The position numbers were made by a program, and so were the translations under genes. Positions 34,380 to 42,290 of a DNA stretch of 64,000 nucleotides are shown one piece after another (position 1 is the stretch's first letter; every line of letters starts with the position of its first letter). The notes beneath the pieces are model-generated. The model worked only from the letters and a program-made list of their open reading frames with translations. It was not told the DNA's origin and made no database searches. Where the stretch lies: contig CAIYCW010000040.1 in NCBI GenBank assembly GCA_903924855.1, positions 88,757 through 152,756 on the forward strand, written 5' to 3'. This DNA is from an uncultured Rhodospirillales bacterium (GTDB lineage: Bacteria; Pseudomonadota; Alphaproteobacteria; Acetobacterales; Acetobacteraceae).

Positions 34380-35600
34380 ATGCTCTATGCGCTTTATGAG
34401 ATGCAGCGTGCCAGCCTGGCGCCCATGCGGATGTTCGCCAATTCGGCGCTGACCGTGCTCGACCGGCCGACCAACCCCTGGCGCCCCACGGCGCTGAGCC
34501 GTGTGGCCGTCGCAGCCCTGGACAGCTTCGAACACACCACGCGCAGCTTCGGCAAACCCGAATTCGGCCTCGACCACACAATCATCGATGGCGCACCAGT
34601 CGCCGTCACCGAAGAGATCATCGTCGAGCGAACCTGGGGCAATCTCCTGCACTTCAAGCGTGAGACGGACCGGCCGAACGACCCCAAGCTGCTGCTGGTC
34701 GCGCCGATGTCCGGTCATTACGCCACGCTGCTGCGCGGCACCGTGCAGGCCTTCCTGCCGGATCACGACGTCTACATCACAGACTGGCATGATGCGCGGG
34801 ACATTCCGATCATGGCGCCCGGCTTCGATCTGGACGATTATATCGACTACATCATGGATTTCGTCCGCGTGCTCGGCCCCTCCTGCCATCTGGTGGCGGT
34901 GTGCCAGCCGGCCGTGCCTGTCTTCGCCGCCGTGGCGCTGATGAACGCGCGCGAGCCGGAGGCAGCACCCCGTGGCATGACGCTGATCGGCGGGCCGATC
35001 GACACGCGCGAGGGCATGACGGCGGTCAACACCTTCGCCGAGAAACACGACCTTGCCTGGTTCGAACGCTCGGTCATCCACCGCGTCCCCTTCGGCCACA
35101 AGGGCTTCATGCGCCGCGTCTATCCCGGCTTCCTGCAGCTGGCCGGCTTCATGGCGATGAACATGGAGCGTCACATGGACGCGCATTGGAAGATGTTCAT
35201 GCATCTGGTGGAGGGGGACGGCGAGTCGCTGGACAGCAAGCGCGCCTTCTACACCGAATACCGCTCGGTGATGGACCTCTCGGCCGAGTTCTACCTGCAG
35301 ACCATCCAGAAGGTGTTTCTCGAACACAGCCTGCCGCGCGGCGTGTTCGAACACCGCGGCGAAATCGTCGATGCCGGCGCCATCCGCGTCACCGCGTTGC
35401 AGACCATCGAGGGCGAGCGGGACGATATCTCCGGCATCGGCCAGACCCGCGCCGCCCACGCGATTGCCACAAATCTGCCAGACAGCATGCGTGAGCATTA
35501 CGAGCAGCCAGGCGTCGGCCATTACGGCCTGTTCAACGGCCGCCGCTTCAACAGCGACATCGCGCCGAAGATCAAGGCCTTCATCGCGGCGCATCGCTGA
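34380..35600 (+). CDS. phaZ: Intracellular polyhydroxyalkanoate depolymerase
   Basis: 406-aa cytoplasmic depolymerase that hydrolyses native PHB granules. N-terminal MLYALYEMQRASLAPMRMFAN matches the PhaZ1-type family; APMSGHYATLLRGT and FLPDHDVYITDWHDAR follow. The nucleophile is a Cys (C175 in AVCQPAVP), as in Ralstonia PhaZa1; the probable Asp lies in EGERDDISGIGQT and the His in GVGHYGLFNGRRF. No signal peptide, as expected for granule-bound enzymes. Weak ribosome site. PHA synthesis genes are not in the window. Confidence 0.93.
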   Translation: MLYALYEMQRASLAPMRMFANSALTVLDRPTNPWRPTALSRVAVAALDSFEHTTRSFGKPEFGLDHTIIDGAPVAVTEEIIVERTWGNLLHFKRETDRPNDPKLLLVAPMSGHYATLLRGTVQAFLPDHDVYITDWHDARDIPIMAPGFDLDDYIDYIMDFVRVLGPSCHLVAVCQPAVPVFAAVALMNAREPEAAPRGMTLIGGPIDTREGMTAVNTFAEKHDLAWFERSVIHRVPFGHKGFMRRVYPGFLQLAGFMAMNMERHMDAHWKMFMHLVEGDGESLDSKRAFYTEYRSVMDLSAEFYLQTIQKVFLEHSLPRGVFEHRGEIVDAGAIRVTALQTIEGERDDISGIGQTRAAHAIATNLPDSMREHYEQPGVGHYGLFNGRRFNSDIAPKIKAFIAAHR

Positions 35601-35756
35601 TCCACCGTCAGGAGGAGGCGGGCGGGCAAACCCCGCCGCCCCAACCGCCTGTCATCGGTCGCAACACGCCCCGGGGCATAGCGCCTCAGCCGCCGCAATC
35701 CGCCTGGACGCAAACAACCGATCGAGCGGGATCGCTCAACCCTCATGCTCAAACAC

Positions 35757-35787
35757 AAGGGCGGAGATGCCGCGCATCCCCGCCCTT
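35757..35787. terminator. Hairpin terminator between phaZ and secreted-protein gene
   Basis: AAGGGCGGAGATGC, loop CGC, GCATCCCCGCCCTT: a 14-bp stem with one mismatch, followed on the plus strand by CTTGCGTC and on the minus strand by GTGTTTG. Placed between convergent phaZ and the four-Cys protein gene; likely ends both. Confidence 0.6.
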
Positions 35788-35837
35788 CTTGCGTCACTGC
35801 GGCGATACAAAGAAATCCGCCCCCTTCAACCAAAATG

Positions 35838-36332
35838 TCACTGACAGGCGACGGGTGCCCCTGCAGCAGCCTGGATAGACACTGCAGTGTATGTAATTGT
35901 TGTCGTATCACAGAAATACACCACCGCAGGTGCCGTGGGCGTGGCTGTCGCGCCATACACCTCGTAGGTGAAGTCTCCACCAGCATTATAATGATAGGAC
36001 ACCACGTCAGGAGTACCAGTGTTTTTGGTCAGCGTGTAAGTTCCAATCACTGCAGTGGGCTGAATGCCCGATGCGCCGCTGCCATATTCCGAAATGTTCG
36101 CAGTGGTCGTCGTGCTACCCTTCGATGTGCTGGCATGGTATTCTTGGTTCGTGAAATTCGGGCTCGTACCCACGCACGCCATTTTCCCGTTCAGCAAGGT
36201 GTAAAGGTTATTGTAGGTCACACGCGCAGTGGTTCCGCCCGTACCAACAGCGCATGCTGCCATCGCGGCGTTGCTCGACAATGTCGCGGCCGAAATCAAA
36301 CCAACAAACACGGTTTTGGCGAAAATATTCAT
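35838..36332 (-). CDS. Secreted four-cysteine protein of unknown family, paralogue A
   Basis: 164 aa; I do not recognise the family. Sec signal peptide residues 1-25 (FVGLISAATLSSNAAMA). The mature part is Thr/Ser/Gly/Ala-rich with little charge, probably all beta, and has four Cys (C27, C53, C141, C163), enough for two disulfides. The motif CVGTSPNFTNQEYH (residues 53-66) and the late VVYFC (137-141) recur in the next gene. GGAG sits 9 nt before the ATG. The low charge and small-residue bias suggest an exported or surface protein. Its minus-strand partner is 192 bp upstream; both are in a stretch with lower GC than the neighbours. Confidence 0.8.
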   Translation of the reverse strand: MNIFAKTVFVGLISAATLSSNAAMAACAVGTGGTTARVTYNNLYTLLNGKMACVGTSPNFTNQEYHASTSKGSTTTTANISEYGSGASGIQPTAVIGTYTLTKNTGTPDVVSYHYNAGGDFTYEVYGATATPTAPAVVYFCDTTTITYTAVSIQAAAGAPVACQ

Positions 36333-36524
36333 GGGAGCACACTCCATTCACGCAAGCGCTGACGGACGCCGTTGCGCTGTCATAGCCCACGTGAGCCGTG
36401 ACGGTCAACGAAACGCGAGATCCGGCCATGCGCTGGCCGCATCATCCGTTATCCCCGAAACCCCATCGGTCACCGCATCGTGGCCCAGCCTCCTGGCCTC
36501 ATGCAGCATTATACCGCCTGATGC

Positions 36525-36992
36525 TCAGCAGGCCGCGCTCCCCGACTTCACCTGAATGGTGATCGCGGGAGCACCGGTCACCGCACCGCCTTGAACGTCC
36601 ATGGCACAGAAGTAAAAAACACCCGGAACCGTCGTGCTGCTGCCCAAAATAGCCCAGTGATACATCGCAGACCCACCAGTATACATATCACGGATATGGG
36701 CAGGATCGCCGCCGGTGGCACCGATGCTATCCCAACTCCCAATCACCCCGGTGTTGCCGCCCAATTCGTTGATGGCACCGGCAGCCGTGTGATATTCCTG
36801 ATTCTGGAAATTCGGGCTGCTACCGTAACACAACGTATTGCCTGAAACCACCGTCACCACATCGGCCTTGACCAGATAGCCGGATGTCGTGCCCATCGGG
36901 CACGTAACGGATGCTGCCCACACCGGCGCAGCCTGCAGCCCAACCAGAACCAAGGCGACCAGACCACGCAGCGCCGGAATTCTCGATGTCAT
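36525..36992 (-). CDS. Secreted four-cysteine protein of unknown family, paralogue B
   Basis: 155 aa, family not recognised, homologous to the preceding entry. Signal peptide residues ~1-27 (LVALVLVGLQAAPVWA). Four Cys at 31, 55, 129 and 155 (the last residue) align with those of paralogue A. Shared features: LCYGSSPNFQNQEYH (54-68), GVIGSWDS against AVIGTYTL, MYHW against SYHY, and PGVFYFC against PAVVYFC. The chosen ATG has GGAG upstream and gives a clean signal peptide. The region upstream (36993-37100) is AT-rich and may hold a dedicated promoter. The proteins probably fold alike, with two disulfides in the periplasm or outside. Confidence 0.8.
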   Translation of the reverse strand: MTSRIPALRGLVALVLVGLQAAPVWAASVTCPMGTTSGYLVKADVVTVVSGNTLCYGSSPNFQNQEYHTAAGAINELGGNTGVIGSWDSIGATGGDPAHIRDMYTGGSAMYHWAILGSSTTVPGVFYFCAMDVQGGAVTGAPAITIQVKSGSAAC

Positions 36993-37219
36993 TTCAATCT
37001 CCAGCCTGCCGAGCATTTTTTCAAAAATACCAGAGAAGATTAATTTGAATATCAACACAATGATACGTCTATTTTCAGAAATATTGCAGTGCATTTGAAC
37101 AAACGTTGCGGCGACGGCAATCACCCCAGGCCCGACACATCGCAGCCGATCCGCGTCAGCACCCCACACCTGCACCACTCAACCATCCCCAACACACACT
37201 TGCATCCACCCCGACCGCC

Positions 37220-37248
37220 TCGTATGACGATCGCACAAGATCGTATGA
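37220..37248 (+). promoter_or_regulatory. Tandem TCGTATGA repeats before the Ni/Co transporter
   Basis: TCGTATGA occurs at 37220-37227 and again at 37241-37248, 21 bp apart (two helical turns), ending 17 bp before the chosen start. GTATGA is the half-site of the nickel regulator NikR, although NikR sites are normally inverted, not direct. A nickel- or cobalt-responsive operator is plausible. Confidence 0.4.
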
Positions 37249-37265
37249 TACCGCCGGGAGCCCGC

Positions 37266-38318
37266 ATGCCAACCTTGATCAGCCGCCTGTTCGATGGCCA
37301 GACCATTGCCACACGCGCGCGCATCAAGCGCACCTACGCCATGCTGATCGCAGCCAATATCGGCGCCTGGGCCTGGGCCCTGCTGATCTTCCAGGACCGG
37401 CCGGTGATGCTCGGCACCGCCCTCCTCGCCTACGGCTTCGGCCTGCGCCACGCCGTCGATGCCGACCATATCGCCGCCATCGACAACGTCACCCGCAAAC
37501 TCATGCAGGACGGCAAACGCCCGGTGCGCATCGGCCTGTTCTTCTCCATGGGCCATTCGCTCGTGGTGGTGCTGGCCAGTGCGGCCATCGCGCTCACCAC
37601 CACCGCCCTGCAGGACCGGTTCGAAGGGTTCAAGGAGTTGGGCGGAATCATCGGCACCATCGTCTCGGCTGGCTTCCTCTTCCTCATCGCCGCCATGAAC
37701 ATGATCATCCTGGCGGGCCTGTGGCGCAGTTGGAAAACATTGCGCGCCGGCGGCAGCATAGCACCGGATGATGTGGACATGCTGCTCAACCAGCGCGGCC
37801 TGCTCGCCCGCCTGTTCCGCCCGGTGTTCAAGCTGATCACCGAGGATTGGCACATGCTGCCGCTCGGTTTCCTGTTCGGCCTCGGCTTTGACACCGCAAC
37901 CGAAATCGCCGTCCTCGGCATCTCCGCCACCGAAGCCTCGCACGGCGTGTCGGTGTGGTCGATCATGGTCTTCCCCGCCCTGTTCGCCGCCGGCATGACC
38001 CTGATCGACACCACAGACGGGCTGCTGATGATCGGCGCCTATGACTGGGCCTTCGTCAACCCGGTGCGCAAACTCTTCTACAATATCAGCATCACCGCGG
38101 TGTCGGTGTTTGTCGCCGTCGTCATCGGCGGCATCGAGGCCCTCGGCCTGATCGCCGACCAGCTGCAACTGGAAGGCGGATTCTGGGATGCCATCGGCAC
38201 GCTGAACGACCAGTTCGGCCTGCTCGGCGCCGCCGTCATCGCCATCTTCATCGCGGCCTGGATCATCTCGGTGCTGATCTGGCGCTACCGCGGGCTTGAG
38301 GCTGAGCAGAACGTCTGA
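37266..38318 (+). CDS. Nickel/cobalt transporter, NiCoT family
   Basis: 350-aa inner-membrane permease (HoxN/NixA type) with about eight TM helices. The family signature RHAVDADHIAAIDN (H-x4-DH, metal selectivity in TM II) is near residue 63, followed by GLFFSMGHSLVVV and FGLGFDTATEIAVLG, the other NiCoT signatures. It imports Ni2+ and/or Co2+. The ATG at 37266 has GGGAG six bases upstream; earlier ATGs fall in the putative operator. No urease, hydrogenase or cobalamin genes are in the window. Confidence 0.93.
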   Translation: MPTLISRLFDGQTIATRARIKRTYAMLIAANIGAWAWALLIFQDRPVMLGTALLAYGFGLRHAVDADHIAAIDNVTRKLMQDGKRPVRIGLFFSMGHSLVVVLASAAIALTTTALQDRFEGFKELGGIIGTIVSAGFLFLIAAMNMIILAGLWRSWKTLRAGGSIAPDDVDMLLNQRGLLARLFRPVFKLITEDWHMLPLGFLFGLGFDTATEIAVLGISATEASHGVSVWSIMVFPALFAAGMTLIDTTDGLLMIGAYDWAFVNPVRKLFYNISITAVSVFVAVVIGGIEALGLIADQLQLEGGFWDAIGTLNDQFGLLGAAVIAIFIAAWIISVLIWRYRGLEAEQNV

Positions 38319-38332
38319 GACCGATCCAGTTT

Positions 38333-38372
38333 CTTCTTTCTTTGAAAAGAAAGAAGCAAAGAAACTTTTATC
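38333..38372 (+). repeat. AT-rich hairpin element, copy 5
   Basis: CTTCTTTCTTT, loop GA, AAAGAAAGAAG: a perfect 11-bp stem (38333-38356), then CAAAGAAACTTTTATC. The C/G pair within the stem differs from the other copies on both arms. It lies after the Ni/Co transporter stop. Confidence 0.7.
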
Positions 38373-38459
38373 ACCTTTTACACGTCACTATCCCGGCACG
38401 CGACGTATTGCCACTGGCCCGCTGCGGCGCTTACGCTTTGGGCAAGAGCCGGGGGGCCC

Positions 38460-39032
38460 ATGAAGAACATCTGGTTTGTCGTGAGCGTGCTGCTGACCGC
38501 CCTGCAGCCACACGCCATCCGCGCGCAGGATGCCTCGCTTGACACGTGCTGGTCGTGCCATGGCCAACAGGGCCTGCCAACCGATGCCACCATCCCCATC
38601 ATCCGCGGCCAACGCGCCGACTATATCGAGGCGCAGCTGCGCGCCTATCGCTCCGGCGATCGGGAAAACCAGATCATGAACTCGATGGCCGAATCCCTGA
38701 CCCGGGAGGACATCCCACGCCAGGCGGCCCTCATCGCAAGCCTGGGCTGGCCGCACACCACGGCCCCCCAGGCGAGTGCCGGCGCTGATCTCGTGGCCGG
38801 CTGCAAGGGCTGCCACGGGGCCGATCTGATGGGAGGCCCAAGTCCGGTGGGCCCTGCCCCGCGCCTGGCCGGGCAAAATGCCGCCTATCTGAAAAGCCAG
38901 ATGGTCGCCTTCGCCGAAGGCCAACGCTCCAACCAGGAGGTCATGCAGGCGCTGATGAAGACGATCGATGCTGACAGCAAAACCGCCATCGCCGCCTATC
39001 TGGCGGGCCTCGCCACCACGCCCACCCCATAA
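38460..39032 (+). CDS. Di-haem cytochrome c (c553/c4-like)
   Basis: 190-aa periplasmic cytochrome. Signal peptide residues ~1-22 (FVVSVLLTALQPHAIRA). Two haem c sites: CWSCH near residue 31 and CKGCH near residue 119, each followed by a Met-containing helix (QIMNSM; QVMQALM region), so two class I domains as in cytochrome c4. It sits 56 bp upstream of a sorbosone-dehydrogenase-type PQQ protein and is its likely electron acceptor, linking periplasmic oxidation to the respiratory chain. Confidence 0.9.
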   Translation: MKNIWFVVSVLLTALQPHAIRAQDASLDTCWSCHGQQGLPTDATIPIIRGQRADYIEAQLRAYRSGDRENQIMNSMAESLTREDIPRQAALIASLGWPHTTAPQASAGADLVAGCKGCHGADLMGGPSPVGPAPRLAGQNAAYLKSQMVAFAEGQRSNQEVMQALMKTIDADSKTAIAAYLAGLATTPTP

Positions 39033-39088
39033 CGGCCCACACGCCGCCATCAGACCGGAACAATCCGGCAGCTTCAAAGGGACATGCC

Positions 39089-40435
39089 ATGAAAGACTGG
39101 ATCAAACAGACCAGCCTCGCCCTCGCCCTCGGCGCGGCCTGCCTCGCCACCGCCCAGGCCGCCGATGATGTGCGCACCGGCCAGGCCGCCTATGGTGACT
39201 GGCATGCCGACGCCCCCGGCGTCATGCGCCGCATCACGCCGGCCGATGTGGTGGCGCCGCTGGCAAGCCCCTCTGCCGCCAACCGCTCCCGCGTGGTGCC
39301 GCAGCCGGCCGGCGCGCAACTGGCCACCATGCCGGGCTTCACCGTCAAGCCCTTCGCAACCGGGCGCGACGGCGCCCGCGTCGTGCGCATCGCCCCCAAT
39401 GGCGACATCTTCCTCTCGCAAAGCCGGCCAGAGGGGAAAATCACCGTCTTCCGCCCCTCCGCCACCGGCGATGCGCCGGAGAAGACCGAGATCTTCGCGG
39501 CCAATCTGAAGGACCCCTACGGCATCGCCTTCTACCCGCCAGGACCAGACCCGAAATTCGTCTATGTCGGCATCGAGGGCGGGGTGGTGCGCTTTCCCTA
39601 CCATGTGGGAGACATGATGGCCGCGGGCCCTGCCGAAACCATCGTCTCCGGCATCCCCAAAGGCGTGCATTGGACGCGCGATGTGGCCTTCTCGCCGGAT
39701 GGCGCCACAATGTATCTGGCGGTGGGCTCCGGCAGCAACGTCGCCAACGAGATGGAAGGCAGGCCTGCCGATCTGGCCGCCTTCGAAAAGTCGCACGCGC
39801 TGGGCGCCGCCTGGGGACGGGAGGAATACCGCGCCGACGTGCTGCGCTACACGCCGGAGGGCAAGGAGCGCGGCGTCTACGCCGCCGGCATTCGCAACTG
39901 CTCAGGCCTGGCCATCCAGCCCGGCACCGCTTCCGTCTGGTGCGCCACCAACGAACGCGATCTGCTGGGCGACAACACGCCGCCCGACTACGTCACCAGC
40001 GTCAAGCCCGGTGCGTTCTACGGCTGGCCCTGGTACTATATCGGCGATCACGAGGACACCCGCCCCGGCGACGGCCCGCGCCCCGATCTCAAGGGCCATG
40101 TCACCGTGCCGGACGTGCTGCTGCAGCCGCACTCCGCCCCGCTCGGCATGGCGTTCAACCCGGGCGGCATGTTCCCGGCGGACTGGACCGGCGATGCCTT
40201 CGTCGCCCTGCACGGCTCCTGGAACCGCGCCAACCACACCGGCTACAAGATTGTCCGCCTGCCGTTCAAAGGGGCCCAGCCCACCGGAGACTACCAGGAT
40301 TTCGTGGTGGGCTTCGCAGCCGGTGAGGCGGATGTCTGGGGCAGGCCGGTGGATGTGGTGTTCGCCAAGGATGGCTCCCTGCTGTTCACCGATGACGGCA
40401 ACGGCGTGGTCTATCGCGTGACCTACGCCAAATAG
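39089..40435 (+). CDS. Sorbosone dehydrogenase-family PQQ protein
   Basis: 448-aa periplasmic beta-propeller oxidoreductase of the soluble glucose/sorbosone dehydrogenase family. Signal peptide residues ~1-25 (LALALGAACLATAQA). Propeller blocks include FTVKPFATGRDGARVVRIAPNGDIFLSQ, GVHWTRDVAFSPDGATMYLAVGS, YAAGIRNCSGLAI, and WPWYYIGDHEDTR; these carry the PQQ and Ca sites in relatives. AAAGGGA precedes the ATG. Probably oxidises an aldose or aldehyde, passing electrons to the adjacent cytochrome c. The exact sugar is not predictable. Confidence 0.88.
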   Translation: MKDWIKQTSLALALGAACLATAQAADDVRTGQAAYGDWHADAPGVMRRITPADVVAPLASPSAANRSRVVPQPAGAQLATMPGFTVKPFATGRDGARVVRIAPNGDIFLSQSRPEGKITVFRPSATGDAPEKTEIFAANLKDPYGIAFYPPGPDPKFVYVGIEGGVVRFPYHVGDMMAAGPAETIVSGIPKGVHWTRDVAFSPDGATMYLAVGSGSNVANEMEGRPADLAAFEKSHALGAAWGREEYRADVLRYTPEGKERGVYAAGIRNCSGLAIQPGTASVWCATNERDLLGDNTPPDYVTSVKPGAFYGWPWYYIGDHEDTRPGDGPRPDLKGHVTVPDVLLQPHSAPLGMAFNPGGMFPADWTGDAFVALHGSWNRANHTGYKIVRLPFKGAQPTGDYQDFVVGFAAGEADVWGRPVDVVFAKDGSLLFTDDGNGVVYRVTYAK

Positions 40436-40467
40436 ACCGCCTCATCCCATATCGTTATCGCGCGCCC

Positions 40468-41160
40468 TTACCAGCTCTCGATCAACCCGCGCGTCTCGCT
40501 CACCGCCACCTGCCAGATCGCCAGCATCTCGGCATCCGGGCGCTGCGATCGGCCGCCATAGGAGCCATCCTCCAGCAGCTGGCGCACCTCAAACGGCGGC
40601 ATGGTGCGCAGCAGGGCTGGGTCCACCATCGGCTTTTCCTGATCGGCCGGCGTGCCGGCAAGCCTGGTCCAGGGGAAGTTCTCCATCCAGTTGGCATGCG
40701 TCGCGTTGGCATCGGTTGCCACAACCGCCTCCCAGGTGCGGGCGGCACGCCACCAGTCATGAAACCGCACCCGGCAATCCGAGTTGTCCATCATCCATTC
40801 CTGCGCGAGCGAGCCGGCCGGAAGGTTGCCGCCATGGCCGTTGACCAGCAGGATGCGCCGAAATCCGGAGCGTTTCAGACTGTCCAGAATATCGGTGATC
40901 AGCGCCGTGTAGGTCGCAACCCTTACCGTGATGCTGCCCGGAAACCCCTGAAACGCCGGTGCGATGCCAAACGGCACGCAGGGATAGACCGGAACCCCCA
41001 GCGGCTCGGCCGCCTCCACCGCCACGCGCTCGGCCAGGATCGCGTCGGTGGCCAGCGACAGGCCGGCATGCTGCTCGGTGCTGCCCAACGGCACCACCAC
41101 ACGGTCATCCGCGCGGGTGAAATCCTCAACCTGGCGCCAGGTCATCTCGGCAATGCGCAT
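40468..41160 (-). CDS. Creatininase-family amidohydrolase
   Basis: 230 aa. Metal-binding pattern of the creatininase family: VVPLGSTEQHAGLSLATDAI (Glu, His, Asp ligands), NGHGGNLPAG with a His-Gly-Gly pair, and a Glu further on. Relatives include creatininase, MftE (mycofactocin peptidase) and FAPy-deaminase-like ArfB. Here there is no mycofactocin or creatine gene nearby, so the substrate is open. The 76-bp gap to the small membrane-protein gene suggests possible co-transcription. Confidence 0.85.
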   Translation of the reverse strand: MRIAEMTWRQVEDFTRADDRVVVPLGSTEQHAGLSLATDAILAERVAVEAAEPLGVPVYPCVPFGIAPAFQGFPGSITVRVATYTALITDILDSLKRSGFRRILLVNGHGGNLPAGSLAQEWMMDNSDCRVRFHDWWRAARTWEAVVATDANATHANWMENFPWTRLAGTPADQEKPMVDPALLRTMPPFEVRQLLEDGSYGGRSQRPDAEMLAIWQVAVSETRGLIESW

Positions 41161-41235
41161 GAGGCGACGTTCCTCGTTGGTGTTCTGTGGTTTGACCCAA
41201 CATGAACCGGGCGAGGAGAAGCTGCAATCGGCGGC

Positions 41236-41463
41236 TCAGCGCCGCGGGATCACCAATAGGTCGCAGTTGACCCGGCCGGCCAGCAGACAATCCTCAACAT
41301 GGGAAATGTCGTGCAGCCGCTTCACCAGGAACAGGCTGATCACCAGCACCGCAAGCACCACGGCAAAACCTGCGAGCGCATTGGTGCGCACATTGGCTTC
41401 CCGTGCTTCTTCCAGAAGCTCAGCATCGGTGCGGTGAGAGTGGAGGCGGAACATCCGGGCCAT
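41236..41463 (-). CDS. Small single-pass membrane protein, hypothetical
   Basis: 75 aa. A basic N-terminus (RMFRLHSHRTDAELLEEAREANVRT) precedes one TM helix (ALAGFAVVLAVLVISLFLV), then a short polar tail with two Cys (HVEDCLLAGRVNCDL). AAGG lies about 10 nt before the ATG. The codon usage and TM segment make it look real, but no family is recognised. The two Cys could form a periplasmic disulfide if the tail is outside. Confidence 0.55.
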   Translation of the reverse strand: MARMFRLHSHRTDAELLEEAREANVRTNALAGFAVVLAVLVISLFLVKRLHDISHVEDCLLAGRVNCDLLVIPRR

Positions 41464-41618
41464 TTTGGAGCGCCTTCTTCTGCGCAGCCATTACAATACT
41501 GAACAGAGCTGGGTTGCAAGCAGCGTTTGATCGGCACGCCTGTCATGCCGATCACTTTTCGGTTCCATCCCACGTGACACAACACAGCGCATCGCCGATC
41601 ATCCGCCCCAACCCGGAC

Positions 41619-42290
41619 ATGATGACCCCGCGCATGCACACAGAAGCCGAAACCCATCTGAGCGTCGTCTGCCCCAGATTCGAGGCCTTGATCGCGCGCA
41701 TCGGCCCCCGCGTTGAAAAGCCGGATGACGGGCGCAGCCCCTATGCCAGGCTGGTGCGGGCGATCGCGCATCAGCAGCTGAATGGGCGCGCGGCGGAGAC
41801 CATCTTCGGCCGCTTCCTCGCCCTGTTCCCCGGCCATGATTTCCCGCCGCCCGAGTTGATCCTGGCCCAGCCGGACGAAGCCCTGCGCGCCACCGGCTTC
41901 AGCTTCAGCAAGATCGCAGCCATCCGCGACATCGCGCAGAAACGCATCGACGGCGTGGTGCCAAACAACGCCGAACTGGCCGAGCTGTCAGACGAGGCCG
42001 CCATCACCCGCCTGGTCACCATCCGCGGCGTCGGCCGCTGGACGGTGGAGATGCTGCTGATGGATATCGGCCGGCCGGACATCCTGCCCGTCGATGATTT
42101 CGGCGTGCGGGAAGGCTACCGCCTGCTGCACGGGCTGGAGGCGCAACCGAAACCCAAGCTTCTGGCGGAGCTCGGCCTGCCCTGGGCGCCCTATCGCAGC
42201 ACCGCCGCCTGGTATCTGTGGCGGGCGGCGGATGAGGCGAAGCGGATCAAGCCAGCAATGGCGGCAGAATCTCCCCAAGGCGCTGCTTGA
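41619..42290 (+). CDS. DNA-3-methyladenine glycosylase, AlkA/HhH-GPD type
   Basis: About 223-aa base-excision repair enzyme. Helix-hairpin-helix plus GPD: LVTIRGVGRWTVEMLLMDIGRPDILPVDDFGVREGYR, where the Asp after PV is catalytic. RAIAHQQLNGRAAETIFGRF is the substrate-pocket helix. The start is uncertain between ATGs at 41619, 41622 and 41634; none has a clear ribosome site. It overlaps the convergent photolyase-like gene by 44 bp. Confidence 0.88.
   Translation: MMTPRMHTEAETHLSVVCPRFEALIARIGPRVEKPDDGRSPYARLVRAIAHQQLNGRAAETIFGRFLALFPGHDFPPPELILAQPDEALRATGFSFSKIAAIRDIAQKRIDGVVPNNAELAELSDEAAITRLVTIRGVGRWTVEMLLMDIGRPDILPVDDFGVREGYRLLHGLEAQPKPKLLAELGLPWAPYRSTAAWYLWRAADEAKRIKPAMAAESPQGAA

Noticed and set aside
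36229-36555. A plus-strand open frame over the start of secreted paralogue A and the gap to paralogue B
   Set aside because: It has no ribosome site or homology-like features and overlaps a better-supported signal-peptide gene.
37089-37265. Cobalamin or NiCo riboswitch before the Ni/Co transporter
   Set aside because: No recognisable B12-box or NiCo aptamer core is visible; only the tandem TCGTATGA sequence stands out.
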